64,000 nt of DNA from Circinella umbellata (lineage: Eukaryota > Mucoromycota > Mucoromycetes > Mucorales > Lichtheimiaceae): positions 248,001-312,000 of the forward strand of contig JAIWNF010000032.1 in NCBI GenBank assembly GCA_025093555.1. Direction: 5' to 3'. Each line of letters opens with the position of its first letter. Position 1 is the first letter of the stretch. The translations under genes and the position numbers were made by a program. The notes under the pieces are model-generated. The model ran no database searches. It saw nothing but the letters and a program-made list of their open reading frames with translations, and had not been told where the DNA came from. Below are positions 35,520 to 48,800 of this stretch, piece by piece.

Positions 35520-37965
35520 GAGTTTATATTGCTGGTTTGTTTTTTGATGCTATTGTTTAAATATATTATACACTCTATCCTGGCTTAATAATAAATTTCA
35601 AGCTAATTTATTCTGCACTTATGTCCATTTAAAGCTGCCTTTTTCACTAATAGCCAATCATATGTATTATTATGCTAACTATCTTTTATTATTTGTAATT
35701 TTTCCCACTTTACCCTTTATACGTACATTTCATGATAACCGCTTCCGCATCAAAACATGCAATAAACGAACTTTATATACTATAGTTTATGTAAGGGAGC
35801 CAAACTGTACTTCTAACTGAAAATGATCTTAAGAAAGATATATATATATATATATATATATAATCACAAGGGGGGAATTGTGTTTTTAGTTCTTAAATTG
35901 TTGTTCTATCGTCATAAGCGTATAAGTATATGATTTACTAATTGTACGTTGTTATGCCAAAATTATCTTCAGAGACTCCGCTCCCCCCTTATTCTTGTTG
36001 CAACATTTATGCAGGTGTTTTGTCATTATGCTGGGGTTTTTTTTTTTATCTCTTTAAAGTTCATTTGGAAACTGTTTTTTTTTTGAAGAAAAGGTCTATC
36101 AGGTTCTATTACGTATGGATTGAAAAATGGGGTCATTTTTAACGTCCAAAGTGGATCAGATGCAACAGCTTTTGCAAAATTCTATTGAAATCGTTTCTGG
36201 TTAGATTATCGAAACACTTCAGAGCATCGAAATACTACCTTAAAAAAAACAAAGCTACATAACATTGATTATATAATTAAAAAAAAGGAGATGTCGGGTG
36301 AGGAATATTTGTTACTGCATTAATTTCAGTAATTCAGTCTTTTTTCTTTGTAATATATACAATGTATAAAGTAGCATGGGGGATAAAGCAATGTAATAGT
36401 AAATATGCCGAGAATCACTTAAAAAAAGAGTTTGTTATCTAGCATAATGGCCCCATTTGTCATTGTCACCAAGATTATAATGCTGGGAACAGTTTTTTAA
36501 AAAGGATGAAATGGCATAACTACAAACAGAGTCATACTTTCATGAACTAATCTCAATTTATTATTTTGTTTTACATTATTGTTTATAATTATGGCTGTCA
36601 CTATTTTGATTTCCCTAAGCATCATGAATAAACATTTAAAAACCGGGGGGAGGGGAGATAGACATTCCATAGCTTTTCATATGTTTCGAACTTGTTTTAT
36701 ATACATATATAGTTATAAATGACATATATTTTCCATCTATCACCTCTATACATCGGAAAATATTATTGTTCAAACTTCTTCTATTGAATAGGAGCAAAAT
36801 GTGTTGATATAAATCATATAACATGGAAATGGGTGATCAAGCTTTCCGTTGTCATGGTAATAATACATATATATGTAAGCTAAACAATGCATATTTACGC
36901 AATAGCTTATTCATTCACCCCTCCTGTCTTTTTTTTTTCCTCTCCTACCTTTCTTTTTTTTTTTTCCTTCATCCCGTTCTGTTCTCCCCGGTTCCCGAAA
37001 AAAAAAAGTTTCTTTTTTATTTGTTTATTTGTTTATTTTTGTTTGTTGATATGTGGATCTCTTTCTTAATAACGTAATAATAAATGAAGATGCACCTTTG
37101 ACAGAACTGTAATGCGTGTTTTTTTTTTATTTTACGCCCACTTGAATATTATTATAAATAAAATAAATTGCAAAGGATGTAAAGAACGTGTTAAATCATA
37201 TGTAACAAAAAAAGAGATGTTTGTGTTTTACAATTTTACATGAAGCTATAAGTCCTTTTAAAGAATCACAAAAAAGAAGCATGCATTATGTACTCCTATA
37301 TGTCAGTTTTTTTTTTTCCTGATCAAGGTTAGAAAAGGGAGATTGGGGGATTTTTTTTGGGGGGGAGTTGCAAAAACAAAAAAAAAAGTAATATAGTAAT
37401 AACTAAAACAACCTAGAATTTTATATCATTTGGTAGAGTCTTTTACCTTGATGATGGATAGTGATAAACTTTTTACGTAACACTTTTTTTTTTTTTCCGG
37501 TTACTTTTTTGTCTCATTTCAAAAAAGAAATTTATCAGAAACGAAAAGTCTTAACCTCTCCCCCAAAAAAAATTAATTATTTATTTACGCCACAACAATC
37601 ATGTTTTGAACAAAAAAAAAAAAAAAGAAAATGTAAATATACGAGTTTCTTTTTCCTCTCTAGTGTCGTTTGATTGCTTCAAAAAGATCTACACACAACG
37701 CAGCATTTTGTTTTTGTGTTCTCAAAACGTGAATAATAAGGTTGACAGGGCTCCTTTTATAGGTATAGTTCAGATAACAAAAAAAAAAAAAGGGTGCTTC
37801 AAAGAATCATTCTATCGTTCCGTCAACAAAAAACAAAAAAAAAAAACAAAAAAAAAAAAAGTGCTACGCATATTACCTTCTTTTTGGGGAGGTAACAAAA
37901 GATAAATGATACTCATTCTATTTTTACTTTTTATTTTTTTTTTTAAATTAGGGTTGAAAAGCACG
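33528..37965. other. Long gene-poor region
   Basis: Only short open frames are seen (the longest about 84 codons, in T-rich DNA). There are TA microsatellites at about 35485-35514 and 35840-35862 and many homopolymer runs after 36930. No gene, RNA or element boundary could be supported. Confidence 0.4.
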
Positions 37966-38363
37966 ATGACAGATAATAATAATAAAATGGGAGAACAACA
38001 AAATCTTAAAAAAATATCCATGTCAAGCGGAACGGAATCCGTCTTATGGCATATGATGAATGATATGCATCGTGTAACGATTACATCCAAAGAAGAGCCA
38101 ATGCCAAATAATAATGGTAAAAAATAAAAATTTGATTCTATGGAAAATATAAATTGATTGGAAGACTATAACAAATATATTAAAAGAGAAAAGAAAAAGC
38201 AGTAAATGATTTAGAATCCGCATTAAGGGATGGTGTGAATCAAGAACAACTACTTAAACGAAAAACATTAAAATCAAGGATAAGAATTGCAGTTGGCATC
38301 GTATTGATTCTCCTTGTACTATTTTGTATGTTAAAACTAATAATTAGAAAATATATAGAATAA
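37966..38363 (+). CDS. Small tail-anchored membrane protein of unknown function
   Basis: Two exons (37966-38116 and 38194-38363) join in phase to 106 residues. The N-terminal half is hydrophilic and Met/Asn-rich (MTDNNNKMGEQQNLKK). A short helical charged stretch follows (AVNDLESALRDGVNQEQLLK), then basic residues and one C-terminal membrane helix (IRIAVGIVLILLVLFCMLKL) ending in IRKYIE. This is the layout of a tail-anchored protein, reminiscent of small SNARE-like or ER proteins, but no family is recognised. The acceptor may be 6 nt further on (38200), which would drop two residues. An in-frame ATG also exists upstream at 37906; the one at 37966 gives a soluble N-terminus and is preferred. 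Confidence 0.6.
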
Positions 38364-39194
38364 TCATTAGTAGCTTTTATTTGCCAATGTTAAGAAAAAC
38401 GCATGTGCTTATAACTCCTTTAATTATATTATTAGTGACGATTTTCGTAAGTGAAATGAAGAAGCATCATCCCTGAAAAAGTTCACATATGCGTATGTGT
38501 GTATGTGTGTGTGTACGGGTGTAATGTAATGTATATACATTGTATATTAGACTGTACGTATGATAATTCTACTACTACCACAACAACAACAACAACAAAC
38601 ACACGTACATATTATATTCATCTATTACATCCGCATCAAACATCACTATTATGAGACGGACAATGCAACTAAAAAAGAAATCCATGCGTTTTATTATATC
38701 CCCTTTTTTTTTCTATTTCACTCCCCAAAAAAAAAAATAAAAAGTGTCGACTATGATAGTTGTTTGATCCCTGCATCTTTTTTTTTTTTTTTAACATTCA
38801 TCTTTTTCAAAATAGTGAGAGAAAAAATCAAAATAGAATTTTATGCTTATAGTTTAAAAGACTGTATATAAATTTTTTATTTTTTTATTGTTGCATGAAG
38901 TGTGTGAAAATTGAAGGAGTAAAAGAGGAGAAAAATGAATGGTAAATAATGATGAATGTGTATGTGTGTGTGTGTATGTCTGTGGGGGAGAGGAGGGGGA
39001 GGGGGGATGGAACCGAAAAAGAAATTCTAAGTAAGTTTTTTTTTTACGTACATACAAAAATAATAAAAACATGCGTAACAAAAAAAAAACTGTTTTTTTT
39101 TTATGAAGAAGAAAAGAAATGAATGATATGAAACAAAAAAAATGAGGTATGCAATAATGATCACCATGTGGGTTATACAAGCTTCTACTTCAAG
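38364..39194. other. Convergent 3' flanks with simple repeats
   Basis: The region holds CAA repeats (about 38577-38597), GT/TATG repeats near 38490-38515 and 38955-38980, and several A or T homopolymers. No gene is seen between the tail-anchored protein and the IQ-motif protein. Confidence 0.4.
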
Positions 39195-42100
39195 TCAGCG
39201 TCGTTGATGAACTGTAGATCGTCTTGTTGTTAATGTTTGTGTAGATTGTCGGGAAGATGTGTGTGGAACTGCAGTAGGGCGTTTTGTTTCCATGCGACTT
39301 GATGCTCTTGAATTTGGGGTTACTTGTGTAATGGTTTTGTTGGATGATGGGACAATAGTACGTCGTCGAGAAGAGGGTGAGGTGGTAGTAGTAGTAGTAT
39401 TGGTATTGGTATTTCGAAGAGAAGTATTAGTAGTGCGAGGAGTTGATGCTTTTGTTATGGATGCTGATGATAATGAAGATGCTTTGGTATTGGATGATAA
39501 TGATGCTGATGATGCTGATGATTTATTACGATTACGAGTATTATTATTATTATTATTATTATTAGTTGTAGAAGTTGTAGTAATATGAGTAGTAGTTGTA
39601 TTATTAGCAATTGCCATCGAGGCGGCTGCTTTAGTTGGTTTTGTGGTATTATTATTATGTTGCTGTTGACGTTTTAAAATATTAATTTCATATAACGCTT
39701 CATCAAGCTTACGACGCATCGTCTTTTTCGACTCTGCATCTTCTTTAAGTTGTCGTTGCTGTGCTTGCTGCATGTCCTGTACTTGTATTAATACTTGGGA
39801 CATGGAATATTCAAGATCGTTACGAGCTTCGACTTCTTTTTTAATTCTTGATTCAGCTTGTAACATTTTTTGTTCAAAAGTTTCACGCATCATAATTTCA
39901 CCATCAATTCGATCCGATAACATTTTTTGTTGTTGATCAATCAAAACAGTCATATCTTCCATTGCTTTTTCAAAAGCCATACGCATTGCTTGTTCTTCTC
40001 GAAGTCGTTGTTCTAATGCATCCATTCGTTCGTTCATGCGAGACATTTGACGACCATGCATATTGTTGCAGATACGTGCAAGGTCTACCACGATCCGTTG
40101 TGTTGGTTTTAGTGCACTTTTCAATTGTTGTTGACGTCGTCTTGATTGATATCCACGCCAAGCTGCTTGAATACGTGTGGCGGCTGCGTTCCGAATCATA
40201 TCCCGATCCACCATGTGTTCTTGTTCTTGGTCAGATAATGGTAAAAACACTGAAACACTATCAATAGGTAATTCGTCGTCATCGTCCATATATTCTTCGT
40301 CTTCTTCTTCATAACCTTCATCACTGATATGATAATTACTACTGACTTGACTATAACAACGATCTTTTTTCTTGTTCATTTGGTGGTGGTTGTTGCTGAG
40401 TTTAATTATAATAGTTCTAGCATGGTTGCTTTGGTGATTGTTGTTATATCGAATATCATCACTGTCAGTTTCGCTCATGTCATCCATAATAGGTTCAGAT
40501 TCGTTACGGAATATAGGTAAATCAAATTCGTCTTCGGAATCGAGCTGTGATAAAATTTGGTGTTGCCGAGAATCATCGTTTGGCGAAACTAAAATTTTTG
40601 TTTTTTTTTTTATTTTTATTATTATTATTATTATTAGTGTTTAGTTAATAAAATAAAAATAATAATGATAATAAAAAAAAAGGGGGGGGAAGAAGAAAAA
40701 AAGCATGCATTGTATATATATATATATATGCTGAAGGGCCAAAAAAAAAATAAAAACTAGAAAAACCATGTTACCTTTATTTTGCATGACCCGATTTTTG
40801 GGGAATGTGAAATCATCTTGTTGGTTACCATGATTATTGTTCTTTTTACCGTTGCATGACAATAACAACGGTGATGATTGTTGGTGTTTTAAAAAAGATG
40901 ATGGACCTACTGGGTCTGTCGTAAGATTATTTGGAGAAGGGATCTGGGTGACTGTAGAAGCAGAGTCACACGATAGATCGCGGGCCCTTCTTCGTCGAGG
41001 AGAACAGCTGGCTCGTGCAGGAAGTTGAAGGGGAGATAGTCTGCTATCATCTACAAGCAATTGTTGATCGTCCATATCATTTTCATCGTCATCATCGTAT
41101 TCATCATCATCGTCCATAATATCGCTCAGCATTAATCGATAAGATGAGCCGGAAAAACTATTCATGTTATTAAGATAATAATCAGATTCAGATGTTGAAA
41201 AGGAGGATTCGTCGAAAAAGGAATCAATATCTTCGTCAAGATAGGATAATTCTTGTAATAATGAACGTGGTGGGAATTCATAATTCTTTTGGTCTGCGTC
41301 GAGTGTTTGTTTTACTACGACAGGTTCATCGTCATCGTCACTATTGTTGTAATGTTGCTGCGACGACTGCATATGTATATGTATATGTGTGTACGTGTAT
41401 ATGTATATATATGTATATATATTTGGTTAATTGGTTTGTGTTAAATGTAGTTAATGAATTTTTTTTGTAAATAAATAATATTGATAATATAAAAAAAAAA
41501 GTTATAAAAGTGAAAGAGAGAGAGAGGGAAATTGGATGCAGGTGTCAAACCAATAAAGATTTCCACATTAGATAAAAGAAAAAAAAAGCCCGCGAGTGTA
41601 ATAAAATTTTAGGGAAAGGTGCGTATCAGGATTGAGGATAATGTCAATATGTATATAATATATATAATAAATAGATGAAAAATAGAAGCAATTGATCAGT
41701 ATATAATAAACAAAAAAAAAATCATATCATTATTATAATAATTTTTATATATAAAAAACCCCAAAAAAAAACATTTTTTTACACGCTCTACTGCGTCTTT
41801 GTATGGCAAAAAAATTGTCGCAGCATTATTTTTTTGTTTGTGCTACACACAAAATCTTTATGATGATAATGCTCCTCTTGAACCATTCTCTTTACACCCC
41901 CCCCCTTTCTTTTCTTTTCTTTTCCATATATACATCCTTTTCCTTTCATGTACATGAAAAAAAAACTATTTCTTTTCTTCTCCCCCCCCCAACATCTCCC
42001 CCCCTTATATATTTTTCCCTTTTCATCTTTCTCTTTCCTTCTTTTCTAATCCTATATCTCCCCCACTTCCTCTCTCACACTTTGTTACTCCACGCACACC

Positions 42101-42296
42101 CCCCAAAATATGGAAAACCCCACTTTTTTGAAGAAATAAAAAATGAAATAAAAATAAAAAGTTTTTTTTTTTTCCTCTTTACCTCATAAGGATCCATTAT
42201 TAATTTGTCATCTTCAACCGCCAGCGATGAAGAATATTTAAACATCATTGATTCAGTATTAAAATGGCTATTATATTCACTGGTAGATGCCATCAT
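39195..42296 (-). CDS. IQ-motif coiled-coil protein (probable calmodulin-binding)
   Basis: Three exons (42183-42296, 40775-41366, 39195-40588) join in phase to 699 residues. The first third is acidic and Ser-rich with runs of Asp. An IQ motif, ATRIQAAWRGYQSRRR, lies near residues 373-386 and is the expected calmodulin or myosin-light-chain binding site. It is followed by a predicted coiled coil of about 130 residues (from about 410, MNERMDALEQRLREEQ onward). The C-terminal 150 residues are low-complexity Ser/Thr/Asn with basic ends. No motor, RhoGAP or kinase domain is present, so the role is open; a cytoskeletal or cortical scaffold is a reasonable guess. Intron 1 (about 816 nt) is far longer than others here and carries C- and T-rich tracts. 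Confidence 0.8.
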
Positions 42297-43555
42297 TTTG
42301 TTGTTGTTGTTGTTATTGATTTTGGTGTATGTAATATAAGGTGTGTATACTTTTTTTTTTTAAAAGAAAAAAATTCGTAGTGATAGGGGTATATATGGAA
42401 TGCTGCCTCTTTATATGTGTATATAATTTATCTGGCTGCCGTATTATTACCCGTCGATATGATGATTATATGTCGACTTTTTTTGGGTTATTAATAATTT
42501 TTTCTTTCTTTTTTAGTTTCGCTCGGAATCACGAGTTATTGGAAAAAAAAAAAGATAATTTAATAACTTGTAATAAATTATAATTTTAAATAAAATGAAT
42601 AAGAAGTAAGAGAAATAGAAATAGAAAATAAAAAAAAAAAGAAACGAATGGACGGGGAAAGAAATGAAACAAACAAAATCGTCAACGGTTTGTTGTTTTT
42701 TTTTTCTGTTATCAGTGGATATGAAAAAGCAAAGGAGGAAGTAGGAGCAAAGAAAGAGGAGGGGAGAGAAGAAAAAAGAAAAAAATAAATTCTATGTCCA
42801 GACTATTTATATAATACTGTCAAAAAAAAAAGAGAGAGAGAGAGAGAGAAATAGTAGAAGAAACGTGTTAAAGCTACTACTATGTGTATTTATATGTGGT
42901 TTTTTTTTTCTTCACATAAAAAGTGATGATGTGATTTTGAAAGGTATAAGGAAATTGTGAAAAAAAAAGGAGAAAGGAAGAAAAAAAAAAAAAGATCGAG
43001 AACCTGTTCTTTTCTCTCAATTGGAAAATGATGATATAAATGTTTTGTTATGAATTGCAATGATAATTTAAATATAGTATATAATAATAGATTATTTAAT
43101 CTGGTTACACTTCTTAGTCGATCATTCTACCTCATCCTTGTCTTTCGTCAATAACGCTTTGATGTATCGGTCGCTTTCTATGTTATACAAAAAAATAAGC
43201 ATGGTACAAAAAGGAAAAGTGTCGATCGCGCACAAAAACAAAATAACTCATTTACTATATCAAGTACTTTACCCCAGAGCTTTATCACTTGGAATTGTAA
43301 CCGAAGTATTATTTGTCGTTACGCTATATGTATACATAAAAGGTTCATGTATGTAAATATGATTGGTCGGTTCAATAAAAAAAATGAAGAACAATAGAAA
43401 TAACTTATTAATCCATCTTTCCCCCTTTTTCTCTTTCAATCCCCCACCCCTTTATAATAACTCACCTCTTCTTCATTAGGTCCGATTGCTAATTGAAAAA
43501 GAATTATATATTATGAATTATGATTATTATTAGCATTATAATTTACCCATCACGA
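42297..43555. other. 5' flank of the IQ-protein gene and 3' flank of the VHS-GAT gene
   Basis: GTT repeats lie directly upstream of the IQ-protein start (42299-42315). Purine-rich runs include an (AG)n tract at about 42831-42849. A 23-nt segment at 43466-43488, bounded by AG and GTGAGT on the minus strand, could be an alternative last exon of the VHS-GAT gene. No independent gene is seen. Confidence 0.35.
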
Positions 43556-45881
43556 TCATATATCTTTTTTTGAACTCCAGCATGATTCACTCCGGTTTCT
43601 TGGTTTTTTTTCATTACTACTTTTTTTTTTTTTCTCAATACTAATTTCTTCAATTACCATGACACTATTGTAAGTTTCTAAAGCTTGTACTAATACACTA
43701 TTTGCGTCGATCAATGTTGCTATGATATATAATGAATAATATGCAATTGATTATTACCATGGATGCACTACATATATACTACTACTAGTAGTTAACAAAG
43801 AAAGAAGGAAAAAATATATATATAAAAACAGCATGATGGGTGACACGATCCACATACATATTTGTACAGACGCGCGAGAGTCTTCAATATAACTCATGAT
43901 AGTCCCATGTAGATCTTTACATTTTCTATACATCTCCTTAGAAAAGCAAAGTAATAATAATTATTATTATTATTATCATTGAATATAGCTTGTTACGTTA
44001 ATTTCTTTTATACTATTATACTACATAAATATAACATTAAAAAAAAAAGGGGAGCTTCTTACCAGAATTAATTCACTACTTTTTTCATTGTCATCATTAT
44101 TTTTATCAGGTAATAACAAGTGAGTGAGAATCTCTGCAGTCGTTTTCGCTTCTTCAATGATCAACTGTTGTACCTATAGAAAAAAAAAACAATTGCATGA
44201 TTATTTCATATATGGTAAAAAAATGGCCTTTTGTCTTTTTTTGTAAAGAATTATGACCTACTCAACCCCCCAATCACTCTCACCCCCAAAATCGCTCCCT
44301 TAAATCAAAAGGTGAACCAACTTTGAATCCTGCCAATTTTTGTTGCTCCTCCCGGCTTTAACTTTTTTATTTCTATGTTTTTCTCTATGTACCTTCCCCC
44401 CCCCACATACACACGCTACTTACTGTTCCTCCCTCTTTCTTTACTTTAACACTTTTTTTATACCATCCCCCCCAAACAAACACATTACACTCAAACATCA
44501 AACAATCCTCCTAGAGGGATCAACGAATTTTCTTTCAACTGTTGTTTTGGTTTTGGTTTTTTTTTTACCTTTAATAAATCCTCCTCATAATCGACATTGT
44601 TTGATCTTCTTGTATCAATATTGTTATCTTGCTCCTTTTTATCTTTTATTTTTAACGTTCTTTGTGTTATCATATTTTTTAATCGATTCAATAAAAATGA
44701 ACCTCCTCCTCCTCTTTGTTGTTGTTGTTGATTTGCCACAATAGAAAGAACATGAGGAGGCGTAGCATTACATGTAGCTGTGGCGCACAATTGAATCAAA
44801 TTTTGCATGGTTGGAATGTTTTGATATTGAATCATCCAAAGTTGCATACATTCTGTCAATTTTTGTCGTACTTTGATATGAATATTCTTTTTTGTTTCAT
44901 ATCCAAACATTTTGAGATAAATAGAATTATTAGGGATAATAATAAAAAAAATATACATATATTCTCCCTCCTCTCTCCCTCCCCCCCCCTCCCATCTCCC
45001 CCCAATTGGACCATGCGTCAGCAGAAATATACGTGTGTGTCGTACCGCTTGTTATAAGTTTTCCTTTTTACTTACAGAATGGTTCCACAAGTTGGTTAAA
45101 TCTTCTAATAAGCTTTTATCTTGTAATTGATCTACATAATAGGTAATAATGATCGAATAAACATGAATTATGATTTAATATATATATGAAGATCTCTTTT
45201 TTTTTTATTTTTGAATAGTATATACCATCAAATTCACTACAATTTTCAGATATAGTACGTAATAACTATATTTGATTAGCAAAAAAAAAAAAAAACAAAA
45301 ACAAAAAAAATAGGTTACATGATCGGTGTAATAATAAAGTTTAGAATAAGCATGATTTTTTTTTTTTAGTACGTAATACAAAATACTAGTTACCGATAAA
45401 GTCAACACATGAGTTTGAGGATCATTTTTAACCGCCAACTTTTTTTGTAGCACTTTTCGAGCAACTTTAGGACCATTAGAAATATAAATTATTTTATTAC
45501 ATATTTGAATATAAAGTCTCCAATCTTCTTGTTCCAATTTTGAATTTGTCGCTTGTTCTAATATAACAATAAAAAAAAAATACCATCCTCAGATTTTTTG
45601 ATTGCATGAATTAAATTGCTCCTGCATAATAATTTTGTTTCCCCTAATAAAATAATAATAATAATAATAATTCATTATACCATATAGAATAAATAAATAT
45701 TATTTTACCTATGGATTCAATAAGATTTTTGATTTCGTTATTATTATTATTTTCTAATAATAATAATGAAAGTCTACGTCTTTTTATTTTAAAATGAGTA
45801 TAAAAGATCTAAAAGGATTAACTTGCATTTCGACATTATAATCTATAAAATAAATTCTTCTGTTTTTTTTTTTTACCTCAT
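43556..45881 (-). CDS. VHS and GAT domain protein (Lsb5/Tom1-like endosomal adaptor)
   Basis: These adaptors bind ubiquitinated cargo and phosphoinositides on endosomes or link endocytosis to actin. Nine exons fit in phase (45877-45881, 45709-45779, 45394-45557, 45226-45265, 45076-45131, 44569-44886, 44063-44173, 43858-43936, 43556-43719), giving 335 residues. The VHS domain starts at IKNLIESIEQATNSKLEQED and runs through WRLYIQICNKII, HVLTLSLLRTISENCSEFD, LLEDLTNLW and IHIKVRQKLTECMQLW. The GAT three-helix bundle is VQQLIIEEAKTTAEILTHLL, EMYRKCKDLHGTIMSYIED and STLIDANSVLVQALETYNSV. A Gln/Gly-rich and basic linker joins them. No GAE domain is seen, so Lsb5/Tom1-like fits better than GGA. The first coding exon (5 nt) and the C-terminus after a 13-A run are tentative. 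Confidence 0.78.
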
Positions 45882-48800
45882 GTCGAATTGTTATAAAGTA
45901 AAAATAAAGTTATATATGTAGTATAACCAATATGGAGTACACAAAATATATAAGAATTTTGTGTTGCCTTGGGAAAACCTAGAAATCCCTGTCTTGGCGG
46001 GTAAAAAAAAAAAGAAACTCTTTTTTAATTTTAAGGTGTCACGAGGATCATTTGATCTGTAATACTTTTGTAATCATCTCTTTTTCAGTGAGTGAGTGTG
46101 GGGGGGGGGGAGGGGCTGAGAAGGGAGGGAAGGAGTGAATTAGGAAACTAGGAGGTTAGAAAATGAGATACTATTTACCTGCTATGTATTAATATTATCC
46201 GCCATATCATTGTACGTAATAATGTTATATATTATAAATATGCTCTTTGTTCATTATAAGTTTATGTTTTATCTATTAATACGTACGTATTAAAAATGAC
46301 AATTATATAAAGTTTTGAACATAAGAAAGAAAAAAGATAAGTCCTCATGTTTTCATTGTCAAAGAACTTTTTTTTTTTGGATCAAGTGCACCAATAAAAG
46401 AGTGAGGGTGATCAATATTTATATAGATCTTCCTTGACAATCAAAAAAATACTGTAATGTACATATACTTATTTATTTCGATAATGAATATATTTTGATG
46501 CGATTGCTATAATATATACAATGTTTTGTTTCGTAATCATATCATGTATATAATAGACATTAATACCATTAGTATTCAACAACAGCAATAACAAACTAAT
46601 ATTTAGATCTTATTACATATCTAGATATTATCTACCACACATCTAAATATAAGGAACATAAATATATAATGTTAATGGATCTGTTTTTCTTTTATGTCAC
46701 ACCATTTTCAGACACTAGTCTACGTAATAAAATATATTGATTATCAAAAAGCACTTGAAAAGTGTTTTATCTTCTTTTTACGTATTAGATACATACTAAC
46801 TTATTAAAGTAAATCAAACATCTATCTTGGCCATACGCGATCGAATAGTATTAGTAGAAATGAAATCACAACTTGATTTTTCTGTTAAATATATTGATTG
46901 TACGTAAAAAGATGGAGTATTTTTTTTTTTTGAACATATCCATTGAAGCGTTCTTGTGCTTTTAAAGTTTCCTGTTTGGGATACATATACATATTCTCAG
47001 AACATCTTTGATCTTACTAAATGTAGTGAGTTTTCATCCAAATAATCAATCATTTGTTTCATGTTTAAACCCCCATAAGTCCTTTAAACTTGGAATCAAA
47101 ACATTTTGATTGAATTCGATTTTTCAAAATGCTCAATACAATTACCAGGTTGATTAGAACGCTAAAGCTAAAATAAAGATGCTAATTCTTTCAAAAACTA
47201 ACTTTTGAAGTTGATATGTTCCGAATTACCAAAGGTTATCTTTTTTTTTTTTTCCTAATAGATGAAGTATTCTTCTCAACACAATTTTGAATAGTTTACA
47301 ATAATACGTAAACTTGTTTTAAACATGTCTTTTCTCCCCAATTTTTATTATATAATTTATTATTTGGTTTGAATAGCATCCAGTATTTTTAACAAAAATG
47401 TTTTTTTTTTTCGGATATATTTAAACAAACATATATATTAGTACTTATAAATCAGTAAAGTATATAAGAATAAACATATATAACGCAACAGGGCAATTAA
47501 TACAATAAGAAAATATGTAGTTATTTAAATTCAACTTGATTTTTTTCTAAATCAAGTATATATGGTTTTTGGATGGAGGAGTTTTCAAAATGAAATCATT
47601 TCCTAAATAAATACGGAACAAAGATGTAAACTAAGGTAATAAGTAATAAACTATCAATTGACTTGCTTATGTTTATATGTTTTCATGTGTGTGTGTGCAT
47701 ATGTGTTACCAATTTAATTCGAACTTTAAATATGTTGGATCTGATATAAGAAGTTTATTATTACAAACACTAGATGAATGGACGAATTAGAAAAAAAAAA
47801 CAATCTTAAATGTATATATGATATCAGAATTTTTATTCTTAATCTACGTACGTATTTTTTTTTTTTTGAATCTCTTTTCCAAAGCTATCATTATATTAGA
47901 TTATAGACAAGTTAATAACTAATATGTGTTCTTCTTACGTAATAATAATTCTTTTAAAGTTGAAAGCTCAAAGAACATTTTTTTTATCATATCCCCATCC
48001 TTTCTTCTTTTCATCTTATTTACACCTCCCCACCCCCCAAAAAAACACTTCTCTATTAAATTAAAAAAAAAAAGAAATCACCCGCCTTCTCCTTTTTTAA
48101 TTGTTGTATAAATGTATTCATTGACCCAGCGCACGGGCGGGCAACCTTGAAAAAAAAAACGGTTCCCTCTCTTTTTTTTTTACCCCTATTCACACCAGAA
48201 GATAAGAAGAAGGCTGATCAATGATGTGTAATTTTTCATGGATACAGTTTTATTACCCGGATTTATACTTTATGAGGAAAAACCCCATGTCAAAAAGTAT
48301 CCAGTGAACAAATGTTAAAGGACCTTACTTACATGATATGAATAGTAGCCAAGAGTTGAATCAAATAAAAAACACATGACATAATAAAAAGTTGTAGTCA
48401 ATTGACCTGCATTTTTCTCCACCCATTCCATCAACTCTGATCACGACAAGGATCAATATTAAGGAGTTAAAAGGTGGTTTAAGATTTATAAATGTTAATA
48501 GATAGAATAAGAAAAAAGAATACAATCAAAGTATATCTATACGTATAATGATTTATTTTATAAATATTTTATATAATTAATTCGAGTTGTAGGTACATTT
48601 TTTTTTATAAACAAAAAAAAAAATTGAATAAAAACTTATAATAGGAATTTTTTTTTAACCTTTATTATACTAATAATTATACTGAATGAAGGTGTTGTAA
48701 TAAGTGAAAACTTTCTTTCACGTATCCTACGTACGCACCCATTTTCCATTCCGATCACATTTTCTTTAATCCTGGTTTTGGGGGGAGGGCGGGAGGGAAA

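Noticed and set aside
39259..39588. 109-codon plus-strand frame rich in Val/Asp
   Set aside because: It is the antisense of the Ser/Thr/Asn low-complexity tail of the IQ-motif protein.
43466..43488. Possible last exon of the VHS-GAT gene (AIGPNEEE)
   Set aside because: It would need one base less in the 13-A run and a different donor phase; with the sequence as given the join does not keep that frame.
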